Positions 1 through 6,182 of a stretch of DNA of 6,182 bases are shown here, piece after piece; the first letter of the stretch is position 1; each line of letters starts with the position of its first letter. Under the pieces are notes generated by a model that worked only from the letters and a program-made list of their open reading frames with translations, was not told the DNA's origin and searched no databases. This stretch comes from Candidatus Zhuqueibacterota bacterium (lineage in GTDB: Bacteria > Zhuqueibacterota > Zhuqueibacteria > Oceanimicrobiales > Oceanimicrobiaceae), in assembly GCA_011775825.1 (NCBI GenBank), contig JAABYK010000634.1, forward strand, positions 50,121 through 56,302. Reading direction: 5' to 3'. The position numbers and the translations under genes were made by a program.

Positions 1-2
1 CG

Positions 3-680
3 CCGATGGATTTCCTGCATGATTTTGATTTGCAGCCAACAGATTCAAAAAAATACCGCCTGATGTTTATGGTGAATCTGTTCCATTTGACATCCGATGA
101 AGTGAGCCAAATCAAAGCGATGTTGCGAGACAGCGGCGCGACCGTTGTCTGGTATTACGCACCTGGTTTCATCACGTCCGACAAGCTAAATTTGGAACAG
201 ATGCAAGACCTGACCGGATTCCGGTTCAAGGTTCTGAAAGAGCCGGGCCCCATGATGATCCGGGGTAAAATTCGGGCGGAAGAATACTCTATCAGGTTGC
301 GGTTTGGCGTGGACGCCCGCCATTATCCGCGCTTTGCTGTTACCGACGACGATGGTGAGTCCCTGGGTTTGTGGCAAGACGTTGATGAAGTCGCCTTTGC
401 GATGAAAGAATATGAAGGTCACAAATCCGTCTACGTCGGAAGTGCACCCCTCCCGAGCTTAATTCTGCGCTGGTTGGTACAACAGGCGGAGGTGCCTTTG
501 TGGAGCAGCGAGCCGGACATCGTTTGCGCTACCGAGGATGCGGCGATGATCGTGGCAACAGAAAAAGGGGAACGTAAACTAACTTTGCATAAACCTATGG
601 CCCCGATCGATGGCGGCATGGCCCAACGCGAGCATCTCTTGAAGATGGATTTTGGCGAAGTCAAAATGTTTGCTGTATAA
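3..680 (+). CDS. C-terminal part of a beta-galactosidase-like glycoside hydrolase (5' truncated)
   Basis: The frame is open to the left edge, so the methionine at position 6 is probably internal and the true start lies outside the window. The visible 225 residues resemble the end of large beta-galactosidase-like (GH42-type trimerisation fold) proteins. Counting from that methionine, residues 18-57 carry a beta-strand then helix then strand pattern typical of that Rossmann-like domain, ending in VVWYYAPGFI. Residues 141-151 (SVYVGSAPLPS) and the following helix match the segment that usually comes before the C-terminal beta-rich piece, seen here at about 170-198. The catalytic TIM barrel would lie upstream, so neither the substrate nor activity can be read from this fragment. 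No signal peptide can be assessed. It precedes the methyltransferase unit by 47 bases on the same strand. The family call rests on motif memory and could be wrong in detail; that it is a real coding region is much firmer. Confidence 0.6.
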   Translation, partial: PMDFLHDFDLQPTDSKKYRLMFMVNLFHLTSDEVSQIKAMLRDSGATVVWYYAPGFITSDKLNLEQMQDLTGFRFKVLKEPGPMMIRGKIRAEEYSIRLRFGVDARHYPRFAVTDDDGESLGLWQDVDEVAFAMKEYEGHKSVYVGSAPLPSLILRWLVQQAEVPLWSSEPDIVCATEDAAMIVATEKGERKLTLHKPMAPIDGGMAQREHLLKMDFGEVKMFAV

Positions 681-681
681 T
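652..681 (+). promoter_or_regulatory. Candidate sigma70-type promoter for the methyltransferase unit
   Basis: A perfect -10 hexamer TATAAT (676-681) lies 18 bases after TTGGCG (652-657), which matches four of six positions of the -35 consensus. It overlaps the stop codon of the upstream gene. A start site near 688 would leave a leader of about 40 bases before the ATG at 728, which suits a promoter driving the next three genes. This is a consensus match only, and AT-rich stop regions often give chance TATAAT hits. Confidence 0.35.
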
Positions 682-727
682 TATAACATGCCTGCATCCA
701 TTAAAAACACCGGAATGCCAGACATCA

Positions 728-1681
728 ATGACCCGGGAAGAGAATTACTTTAAAGCCATTCGATTTGATTATCCGGAATGGATTCCCATTTCCGTGAGAA
801 TCATGCCGGCCACCTGGGCGAAATATCGTGAAGCCCTGGAGGAGATTGTTCTGCAGCATCCGGTGATTTTTGGAGACTACGAGAAAGGCAATATTGATTT
901 CGATGGATTTGAAGGGACGTATCGGGAGGGTGAGCATACCGATGCATGGGGCTGTGTGTGGAAGAATGTGTCTCCGGGACTCGAAGGCGTGGTTGTGAAA
1001 TGTCCCCTGACCCGACGTGAAGATGTCCATACCTTTCAGCCCCCCAATGAGCATACGGGCTTGCCCCATGGATTTATGTTCATGCGGCTGTACTATTTGA
1101 GGGGGTTCGAAGAGCTGATGATCGACTTTGCAGAGGAGCCGCCGGAGCTTCAAATCTTGATTGACAAAGTCCTGGGGTATAATCTCAATGAACTCGACCT
1201 GCTTTTAGAAGAAAATCCTGCACTAATCGTCCTTGGAGATGACCTGGGCAACCAGGATTCCCTCCCGATACATCCGCAAAAATGGATTAAATACCTCAAA
1301 CCCTGCTATGCAAGGTTGTTTGCAAAATGCCACCAGAAGGGTAGTCTGGTTTATTTGCACTCCGATGGGCATATTTTGGAAATCATTCCCGCGCTCATAG
1401 AATGCGGCGTCGATGTACTGAATCCCCAGGTTGGGGCGAATGGCATTGATAATCTTGCCCGAATAGCTAAAGGAAAAATCGCCATTGATTTAGATCTGGA
1501 CCGACAACATTTTCCATTTTGGACACTGTCACAAATTGAAGAACACATTCACGAAGCTGTAGAGAAATTAAGTTTACCGCAGGGGGGATTATTACTCATT
1601 GCGGAAGTGGCCCCCGATGTACCTCTAAAGTCCATTGCAGCTATCTGCGAATATCTGGAGAAGTATAAAAGTTCTATCTAA
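728..1681 (+). CDS. Short UroD-superfamily (MtaA/CmuA-like) protein with HSDG metal-site variant
   Basis: This 317-residue protein belongs to the uroporphyrinogen-decarboxylase-like superfamily, which includes cobamide-dependent methyltransferases such as MtaA, MtbA and CmuA. The start is supported by the usual family opening (MTREENYFKAIRF, then PEWIP); its ribosome binding site is weak. A WGCVW motif lies at 74-78, a GDDLGNQDSLPI segment at 170-181, and the family's late strand-helix motif at 208-233, ending in GVDVLNP. In MtaA-type enzymes this motif reads HxC and supplies two zinc ligands; here it reads HSDG (211-214), so aspartate replaces cysteine. The usual third cysteine position, before the APxxP-like motif near 296-299, appears to be alanine (292) with a glutamate next to it (293). 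It sits 13 bases upstream of the corrinoid protein gene. It is not a haem-pathway HemE, because the N-terminal RQAGRY signature is absent. Likely role: methyl transfer to or from the adjacent corrinoid protein. Its substrate is unknown. Confidence 0.8.
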   Translation: MTREENYFKAIRFDYPEWIPISVRIMPATWAKYREALEEIVLQHPVIFGDYEKGNIDFDGFEGTYREGEHTDAWGCVWKNVSPGLEGVVVKCPLTRREDVHTFQPPNEHTGLPHGFMFMRLYYLRGFEELMIDFAEEPPELQILIDKVLGYNLNELDLLLEENPALIVLGDDLGNQDSLPIHPQKWIKYLKPCYARLFAKCHQKGSLVYLHSDGHILEIIPALIECGVDVLNPQVGANGIDNLARIAKGKIAIDLDLDRQHFPFWTLSQIEEHIHEAVEKLSLPQGGLLLIAEVAPDVPLKSIAAICEYLEKYKSSI

Positions 1682-1687
1682 GGGAGA
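1681..1687 (+). promoter_or_regulatory. Ribosome binding site fixing the corrinoid-protein start
   Basis: AGGGAGA lies seven bases before the ATG at 1695 and begins at the last base of the preceding stop codon. It decides the start. An upstream in-frame ATG at 1635 would overlap the previous gene by 47 bases and would add residues that do not fit the family's N-terminus. Confidence 0.75.
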
Positions 1688-1694
1688 ATTGAAT

Positions 1695-2333
1695 ATGGCA
1701 AGTTATAGTGAATTGCAGCAGTGTGTCATCTCCGGCGATAAGACCCGGGTTAAGGAGTTGACTCAGGCATTCCTGGATAATGGTAAACTTCCGAAAGAAA
1801 TTCTGGATGAAGGGTTAATTCCGGGCATGGCCGTTGTGGGCAAGAAGTTTGAAGCCTGTGAATTTTTTATTCCGGAAATGCTTTTGTCTGCACGGGCATT
1901 GAACGCCGGCCTTGATCTACTAAAACCTCTTCTCGAAGCCTCGGATGTTAAGCCCATTGCAAAAGTTCTCATCGGAACCGTTCAGGGAGACATCCATGAT
2001 ATCGGCAAAAATCTTGTTTCGGCCATGTTGCGCGGCGGTGGGTTCGAAGTCATTGACGCAGGAGTCGGTGTTTCACCGGACCAATTTGTAGAATTGGCCA
2101 AAGAAACCGGCGTCGATATCGTTGGGCTGTCCGCGTTACTCACAACCACCATGACTGCAATGAAAGATACGGTGCAGGCATTTGAATCGGATGGCAGCCG
2201 TAACAAAATCAAAATCATGATCGGGGGGGCGCCGGTTACGACAAAATATGCTGAAGAAATCGGGGCAGATGGGTATGCCCGAAACGCTTCTGCCGCTGTG
2301 GAAATGGCAAAGAAGCTCATTGGAGCAAGATGA
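1695..2333 (+). CDS. mtaC: MtaC-type corrinoid (cobalamin-binding) methyltransferase subunit
   Basis: This cytosolic 212-residue corrinoid protein carries the methyl group on cobalt between two methyltransferases. Its length is usual for the MtaC/MtbC/MttC family. The N-terminal helical cap domain spans about 1-85 and includes the FIPEMLLSARALNAGL segment (58-73). The B12-binding Rossmann-like domain follows, with all three hallmarks: DIHDIGKN at 99-106, where His101 should be the lower axial cobalt ligand; SALLTTT at 146-152; and GGAPV at 177-181. These are the base-off/His-on signatures shared with methionine synthase. The subtype (methanol versus methylamine or another substrate) cannot be told from this protein alone. 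The mtaC assignment comes from the directly overlapping mtaB-like gene, whose start overlaps this stop codon. The two are probably translationally coupled and made as a complex. Confidence 0.9.
   Translation: MASYSELQQCVISGDKTRVKELTQAFLDNGKLPKEILDEGLIPGMAVVGKKFEACEFFIPEMLLSARALNAGLDLLKPLLEASDVKPIAKVLIGTVQGDIHDIGKNLVSAMLRGGGFEVIDAGVGVSPDQFVELAKETGVDIVGLSALLTTTMTAMKDTVQAFESDGSRNKIKIMIGGAPVTTKYAEEIGADGYARNASAAVEMAKKLIGAR
2322..2325 (+). promoter_or_regulatory. Ribosome binding site for mtaB inside the end of mtaC
   Basis: GGAG lies within the last codons of the corrinoid-protein gene. It is seven bases from the ATG at 2333 but only four from the ATG at 2330, which favours 2333 as the start. Confidence 0.5.
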
Positions 2334-3694
2334 TGTTTGACGCGCTGGCCTATGAGACCTCACATGAGATGGGGTTTGGCCGGGCACTCCATCCCCTGCG
2401 TTGTGGTTTTGATCTGGTGTTGGGGGCCGGGCAAGTTTTCCCGGAAGTCAACTTTACGCTTCCCATCATGCGGGTCGATAAAGGAAATCTGCCTGAGATT
2501 CTGGAGCAATATAAGGAAATGGTGAGCAACGTTTTACAGAGGCTGGCTATCCTGCAGGTCCCGGGGGCGGTGATTGAGTTCGAACATACGCCCCAAATGA
2601 CAGAACAGGTCGACATGGGTGCCGAAATTACCGCACAAATAAAAAAGTTAATGGAGTCCTACTACCAAAGGTACGGATTAAAAACGGCGCTCCGAACCAC
2701 AATTTGTGATATAAGAGAAACGGAGCGCCCTCCGAAAATGCGTACCGGCGACGTGGTTCAACGCGTCTTTGAATCATTCCGCATGAATGCGAATAATGGG
2801 ACTGATCTTTTGTCGGTAGAATCTACGGGTGGGAAAGAAGTCAACGACCGGGCTTTGATGGAAGCAAGTTTACCCGGATTGTTACTGGCCCTGGGAGTTT
2901 TAGCCCCACGCGACATGCATTTTCTTTGGAGTCAGATCTATAACATTGCCCAGGAGGTAAAGGTCATTGCTGCCGGGGACAGCGCCTGTGCTTTTGCAAA
3001 CACGGCGATGATTCTGGCAGATCAGAGATACATTCCCAATGTGGTTGCGGCAGTCGTGCGCGCCATGTCCGCCGTGCGATCTCTGGTCGCGTTTGAAGAA
3101 GGCGCTGTTGGACCGTCAAAGGATTGTGCTTACGAAGGTCCGGTGATAAAAGCAATTACGGGATATCCTATTTCCATGGAAGGCAAATCTGCAGCCTGTG
3201 CGCATTTTAGCCATTTGGGAAACATCGCCATGGCCGTCACGGATCTGTGGAGCAATGAATCGGTACAGAATGTCAAATTGCTCTCGGGATTTGCGCCCGA
3301 AGTGTTTACCGAAATTCTGGCATATGATTGTCGTCTGATGAATGAGGCGTTGCTGGCAGGGGACGAACAGGCTCTCAAGAAATGGCTGGTTGTGAGTGAT
3401 GAAACCAAAAGCGTCCACGCCCTGATCATTTCTCCGGAGGCTTCCCACCGGATCGCCCGGGCGATCGTTAGCGAGAAGACGGACTTTGCCCGTACCCGGT
3501 GCGCCGGGATGGTGGCATGTGGTATCATTCGATCCGCAATCCGGGAAAATCGACTATCTTTATCGGAAAGGGAGGTAGCATATTTGAACCGACTTGAGGA
3601 TGAATTTGAAAAATATTCGGATGCGGAAACGGTTTTGGAGACAGCGCTCCCTGATTATGAAGACTTGTTTCTGCTCTCGGAATATGGATTGTGA
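2333..3694 (+). CDS. mtaB: Methanol:corrinoid methyltransferase, MtaB family
   Basis: MtaB breaks the C-O bond of methanol at a zinc site and places the methyl group on the cobalt of MtaC. The 453-residue length is close to the roughly 460 residues of the Methanosarcina enzyme. From the ATG at 2333, the three expected zinc ligands are all present in family context: Glu163 in LLSVESTGGKE (160-169), Cys219 in AAGDSACAFANTAM (213-226) and Cys265 in GPSKDCAYEGP (260-270). In the M. barkeri structure the ligands are Glu164, Cys220 and Cys269. The SMEGKSAACAHFSHLGNIA block (281-299) is another strong family signature. There is no in-frame amber codon, as expected, since this family does not need pyrrolysine. 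The start overlaps the mtaC stop as TGATG; an ATG at 2330 would add one residue. Methanol is the known family substrate, but specificity for it is inferred here. A relative using another methoxy compound remains possible. Confidence 0.9.
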   Translation: MFDALAYETSHEMGFGRALHPLRCGFDLVLGAGQVFPEVNFTLPIMRVDKGNLPEILEQYKEMVSNVLQRLAILQVPGAVIEFEHTPQMTEQVDMGAEITAQIKKLMESYYQRYGLKTALRTTICDIRETERPPKMRTGDVVQRVFESFRMNANNGTDLLSVESTGGKEVNDRALMEASLPGLLLALGVLAPRDMHFLWSQIYNIAQEVKVIAAGDSACAFANTAMILADQRYIPNVVAAVVRAMSAVRSLVAFEEGAVGPSKDCAYEGPVIKAITGYPISMEGKSAACAHFSHLGNIAMAVTDLWSNESVQNVKLLSGFAPEVFTEILAYDCRLMNEALLAGDEQALKKWLVVSDETKSVHALIISPEASHRIARAIVSEKTDFARTRCAGMVACGIIRSAIRENRLSLSEREVAYLNRLEDEFEKYSDAETVLETALPDYEDLFLLSEYGL

Positions 3695-3729
3695 GTCGTT
3701 CTCGTTCGATTAAATTGCTGATTTTGCCA

Positions 3730-3758
3730 TTGGCTAATTGTTTTCAGGTAATTAGATA
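3730..3758 (+). promoter_or_regulatory. Weak candidate promoter with an overlapping palindrome, in the 202-base gap
   Basis: TTGGCT (3730-3735) and TAGATA (3753-3758) are separated by 17 bases and resemble poor -35 and -10 elements. The inverted repeat CTAATT (3734-3739) / AATTAG (3750-3755), with a 10-base spacer, lies across the spacer and the edge of each hexamer and could be an operator. AT-rich palindromes of this size occur by chance, so this is only a suggestion that the downstream pair of genes has its own control. Confidence 0.2.
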
Positions 3759-3811
3759 TCATTCTGGAGGGCAACCCCCCCATAAGGTTAGGCCTCGGAC
3801 AAAATCCAGTG

Positions 3812-3855
3812 CCCGAAGAATCTCTAACAAACATGCTGTCCTACGATTCTTCGGG
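3812..3855 (+). repeat. Perfect 11-bp inverted repeat, likely RNA stem-loop between the two gene units
   Basis: CCCGAAGAATC (3812-3822) is exactly complementary to GATTCTTCGGG (3845-3855), with a 22-base loop. A G-T wobble and a T-A pair can extend the stem outwards by two. It ends 41 bases before the GTG at 3897. No run of T follows the 3' arm, so it is not a standard intrinsic terminator. It could stabilise the end of the mtaB transcript, act in the leader of the next unit, or be a protein-binding site. Confidence 0.7.
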
Positions 3856-3896
3856 TAGTAGCCTGTTGGCCGACGTGATAAGATGAGAGTAAATTT

Positions 3897-5195
3897 GTGA
3901 AAGAACGTCCTGTAATGCTGAGCTCACGGGAACGTGTAAAAAAGGCTCTTAACTACCAGGAGCCGGACCGAATCCCACTTGATTTGGGAGGAAGCGGGGT
4001 GACGGGGATGCATGTCAGCACGGTTTATAAACTGCGGCAGGCCCTTGGTCTCGATGCTCCGGGAACACCGGTGAAGGTGATTGAGCCCTACCAGCTTCTC
4101 GGGGAAATCCAGCCGGACTTGATCGAAGCCCTTGGCATTGATGTCGTCGAATTGACGGGGACAGGAACCATGTTCGGCTTTGAAAAGCGCGACTGGAAAC
4201 CCTGGACCACCTTTGACGGCACGCCCGTATTGGTTCCAGGTGGGTTCAATACGGAGCCCGAGCCGGATGGCCGCATTCTCATGTATCCAGAGGGAGATAC
4301 AGCCGCGCCGCCCAGCGGTGAGATGCCGCCGGGCGGCTGTTATTTCGATACCATCATTCGACAGGACGCCCTCGATCCGGATAACCTGAATATTGAAGAT
4401 AACACTGAAGAGTTTAAGCTGATTTCGGATGAAGACCTCGAGTACTTCTCCGTTGAAGCCGAACGTCTCTTCGGTGAAACGGACAAAGCCATTTTCGCGT
4501 CCTTTGCGGGATTGAGCTTCGGCGATATCGCCCAGGTACCCGCTCCCTGGCTCAAACATCCGCGCGGAATCCGTGATATTGAAGAGTGGTACATTAGTTT
4601 GACATCTCGTCGGGACTTCGTTAAAGAAATCTTTGAAAGGCAGTGTGAAATTGCCCTGACCAATCTGCGGAATATCTATGATGCCGTTGGAGACCGCATC
4701 AGTGTCATCCTGGTCAGTGCAACTGACTTCGGATTGCAAACCGGACCGTTCCTTTCTCCCAGTGCCTACCGGGATTTGTTCAAGCCGTACAACAAAAGAA
4801 TAAACGACTGGATTCACCAAAACACGCCCTGGAAGACCTTTATCCACTCCTGCGGCTCGGTCCTGGCGTTCATCCCCGATTTCATCGAGGCCGGCTTTGA
4901 TATTTTGAATCCGGTCCAGACAGCCGCGGCAGATATGGACCCAACCGAGCTGAAACGGCGTTTCGGGGATCAGATAACGTTCTGGGGAGGCGGGGTAGAC
5001 ACGCAAAACACACTGCCATTTGGCACCCCGGATCAAGTTCGTGAAGAAGTCCGGGAACGCATCAGGACACTGGGTCCGGGCGGCGGGTTTGTATTCAATA
5101 CGATTCATAATGTCCAGCCCAAAGTGCCCATCGAGAATGTGTTGGCGATGTACGGGACGCTTCGCGAGTATGGGAGATACCCTATAGTTAGGTAA
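3897..5195 (+). CDS. UroD-superfamily cobamide-dependent methyltransferase-like protein (HSCG type)
   Basis: This 432-residue protein is longer than classical MtaA enzymes (about 340 residues), with extra sequence between the N-terminal RERVKKALNYQEPDRIPLDL block (11-30) and the barrel core. The metal-site motif IHSCG has His317 and Cys319 in the positions of the MtaA zinc ligands. It is followed by GFDILNPVQ (333-341), GGGVDTQ (364-370) and FNTIHNVQPKVPIENV (400-415). In the last block His404 falls where MtaA has its third, cysteine ligand. The site therefore looks complete but with a histidine swap. The GTG start has a GAGAG element seven bases upstream. An ATG at 3915 gives the more typical family N-terminus and may be the true start. 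There is no HemE RQAGRY signature. It probably transfers methyl groups to or from a corrinoid protein, perhaps the MtaC-like one upstream. Its donor or acceptor is unknown. Confidence 0.8.
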   Translation: MKERPVMLSSRERVKKALNYQEPDRIPLDLGGSGVTGMHVSTVYKLRQALGLDAPGTPVKVIEPYQLLGEIQPDLIEALGIDVVELTGTGTMFGFEKRDWKPWTTFDGTPVLVPGGFNTEPEPDGRILMYPEGDTAAPPSGEMPPGGCYFDTIIRQDALDPDNLNIEDNTEEFKLISDEDLEYFSVEAERLFGETDKAIFASFAGLSFGDIAQVPAPWLKHPRGIRDIEEWYISLTSRRDFVKEIFERQCEIALTNLRNIYDAVGDRISVILVSATDFGLQTGPFLSPSAYRDLFKPYNKRINDWIHQNTPWKTFIHSCGSVLAFIPDFIEAGFDILNPVQTAAADMDPTELKRRFGDQITFWGGGVDTQNTLPFGTPDQVREEVRERIRTLGPGGGFVFNTIHNVQPKVPIENVLAMYGTLREYGRYPIVR

Positions 5196-6182
5196 TGGTA
5201 GCAATGAAAATGACTTCCAAAGAACGCGTACATGCCGCGTTAAAGCGTGAACCGGTGGATCGGGTCCCCATTTATATGTGGTATCATCCCGAGACCAGAC
5301 AGTACTTAAGTGAATTACTGGACATCCCCGCAGAGAGAGTCGTAGACGCCATGGGCGACGATATCAGGCAGAGATGGGTGGGTGGCAATTATGCCATGGA
5401 GGGCATTGTCCACGATCGCGAAGGCGCCTCTCATGTTGATTACTGGGGGCTCGAATGGGTGAGACAGGGCTATTTTAACCAAATCAGAACCTACCCGTTA
5501 CGGAATGCTTCCAGAGAAGAGATTCTCGGGTTCAGCTATCCCCACGACAACATAGAAGTGCTCCTGCAGCAGATGCACCCCATTCTTCCCCTGGCCGACA
5601 CCTTTTTTATCGGCTGTGATGTTTCACCGTGTGCTTTTGAAATGGTGTATCGCCTGTGCGGGATGGATGATGCCCTGTTGAATCTGGCAGCCGATCCGGG
5701 ATTATCGACCAAAATGCTGGAGGATGCCAGCGCCTTTGCCGCAACACTCGCACAAATGGCGTGTGAGCGGTTTCCGATTGATTGGCTGTGGACGGGAGAT
5801 GATGTTGCCGGTCAGCAAACCATGATGATGCGCCCGCAACAATGGCGGGACATTATTGGGCCTCATCTTGCACGCGTTGTCGCGGTGGGAAAAGAGCACG
5901 GGAGGTGGGTAGCGCATCATTGCTGCGGTGCGACACGTCCGGTTATCCCTGACCTGATCGAAATGGGAGTCGATGTATTGAATCCGATTCAGGGGACCTG
6001 TCCGGGCATGGATCCGGTCGAATTGAAACGAGAGTACGGCGCAGAGCTGTCCTTTATGGGAGGCATTGACACCCAGGACCTGCTCCCGAATGGCAGCCCT
6101 GATGATGTTCGTCGGGAGACGGAGTACATGTTGGAAAAAATGACCGCAGACGGAGGCGGGTATATCCTGGCAGCCTCGCACA
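5195..6182 (+). CDS. UroD-superfamily methyltransferase-like protein, HCCG type (3' truncated)
   Basis: The frame is open from the ATG at 5195 to the right edge (329 codons, no stop). The start overlaps the preceding TAA as TAATG. In-frame ATGs at 5204 and 5210 are alternatives; 5210 gives the family-like opening MTSKERVHAALKREPVDRVP. The metal-site motif reads HHCCG (residues 241-245 from 5195), keeping His242 and Cys244 in the HxC spacing. It is followed by GVDVLNPIQ, GGIDTQD and a GGGYILAASH end, where His329, the last full codon, matches the histidine seen in the preceding gene. The two proteins are clear but distant paralogues through their C-terminal halves, while their N-terminal halves differ much more, which suggests different small-molecule substrates. 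Likely role: cobamide-dependent methyl transfer within the same pathway. About 20-40 C-terminal residues are missing if it is of usual family length. Confidence 0.8.
   Translation, partial: MVAMKMTSKERVHAALKREPVDRVPIYMWYHPETRQYLSELLDIPAERVVDAMGDDIRQRWVGGNYAMEGIVHDREGASHVDYWGLEWVRQGYFNQIRTYPLRNASREEILGFSYPHDNIEVLLQQMHPILPLADTFFIGCDVSPCAFEMVYRLCGMDDALLNLAADPGLSTKMLEDASAFAATLAQMACERFPIDWLWTGDDVAGQQTMMMRPQQWRDIIGPHLARVVAVGKEHGRWVAHHCCGATRPVIPDLIEMGVDVLNPIQGTCPGMDPVELKREYGAELSFMGGIDTQDLLPNGSPDDVRRETEYMLEKMTADGGGYILAASH

Noticed and set aside
728..1681. True uroporphyrinogen decarboxylase (HemE) for haem synthesis, considered for this gene and the two downstream UroD-like genes
   Set aside because: The HemE N-terminal arginine-rich RQAGRY signature is absent from all three, and the corrinoid/MtaB context points to methyl transfer.
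1635..1694. Longer N-terminus for the corrinoid protein from the ATG at 1635
   Set aside because: It would overlap the preceding gene by 47 bases. A strong ribosome binding site at 1681-1687 and the normal family N-terminus point to 1695.
3812..3870. Intrinsic terminator after mtaB
   Set aside because: The stem is good, but the loop is long and TAGTAGCC, not a run of T, follows the 3' arm.
3695..3896. Cobalamin riboswitch in the gap before the downstream pair
   Set aside because: This would be expected biologically, but no B12-box-like conserved segment is visible and the region is dominated by one simple stem-loop.
3924..5204. A 426-codon open frame on the minus strand covering nearly all of the 3897 gene
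   Set aside because: It mirrors the codon pattern of the real gene, its translation shows no recognisable domain, and the + strand frame has clear family motifs. Long antisense frames arise readily opposite such genes.
5702..6181. Minus-strand open frame at the right edge
   Set aside because: It lies opposite the + strand gene starting at 5195, which has the HxC motif and GGIDTQD block. The minus frame shows nothing recognisable.

Overview
The window reads as part of an anaerobic bacterial (probably uncultured) one-carbon methyl-transfer locus. All six genes lie on the + strand. They are tightly packed, with Shine-Dalgarno-like sites and stop/start overlaps. I cannot assign a phylum. Bacterial ribosome binding sites, a sigma70-like promoter candidate and a glycoside-hydrolase-type neighbour make a bacterium more likely than a methanogen, although the central gene family is best known from methanogens.

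Layout: (i) 3-680 is the C-terminal end of a protein resembling large beta-galactosidase-like glycoside hydrolases; it is cut by the left edge. (ii) 728-3694 is a compact three-gene unit: a short UroD-superfamily protein with a degenerate metal site, an MtaC-type corrinoid protein, and an MtaB-type methanol:corrinoid methyltransferase with its zinc ligands intact. (iii) 3695-3896 is a 202-base gap holding a perfect 11-bp inverted repeat and perhaps a weak promoter. (iv) 3897-6182 holds two further, longer UroD-superfamily methyltransferase-like genes joined by a one-base overlap; the second runs off the right edge and has no stop codon in the window.

Working model: MtaB would demethylate methanol, or a related methylated compound, onto the cobalt of the corrinoid protein. 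One of the UroD-like proteins would then move the methyl group to an acceptor, which in bacteria is probably a tetrahydrofolate route but is not shown here. The other UroD-like proteins may be alternative methyl donors or acceptors sharing the same corrinoid protein. The neighbouring sugar-hydrolase-like gene raises the possibility that the methyl groups come from methylated glycans; this is inference from position only. No corrinoid reductive activase, cobalamin riboswitch, RNA gene, mobile element or CRISPR array is visible.
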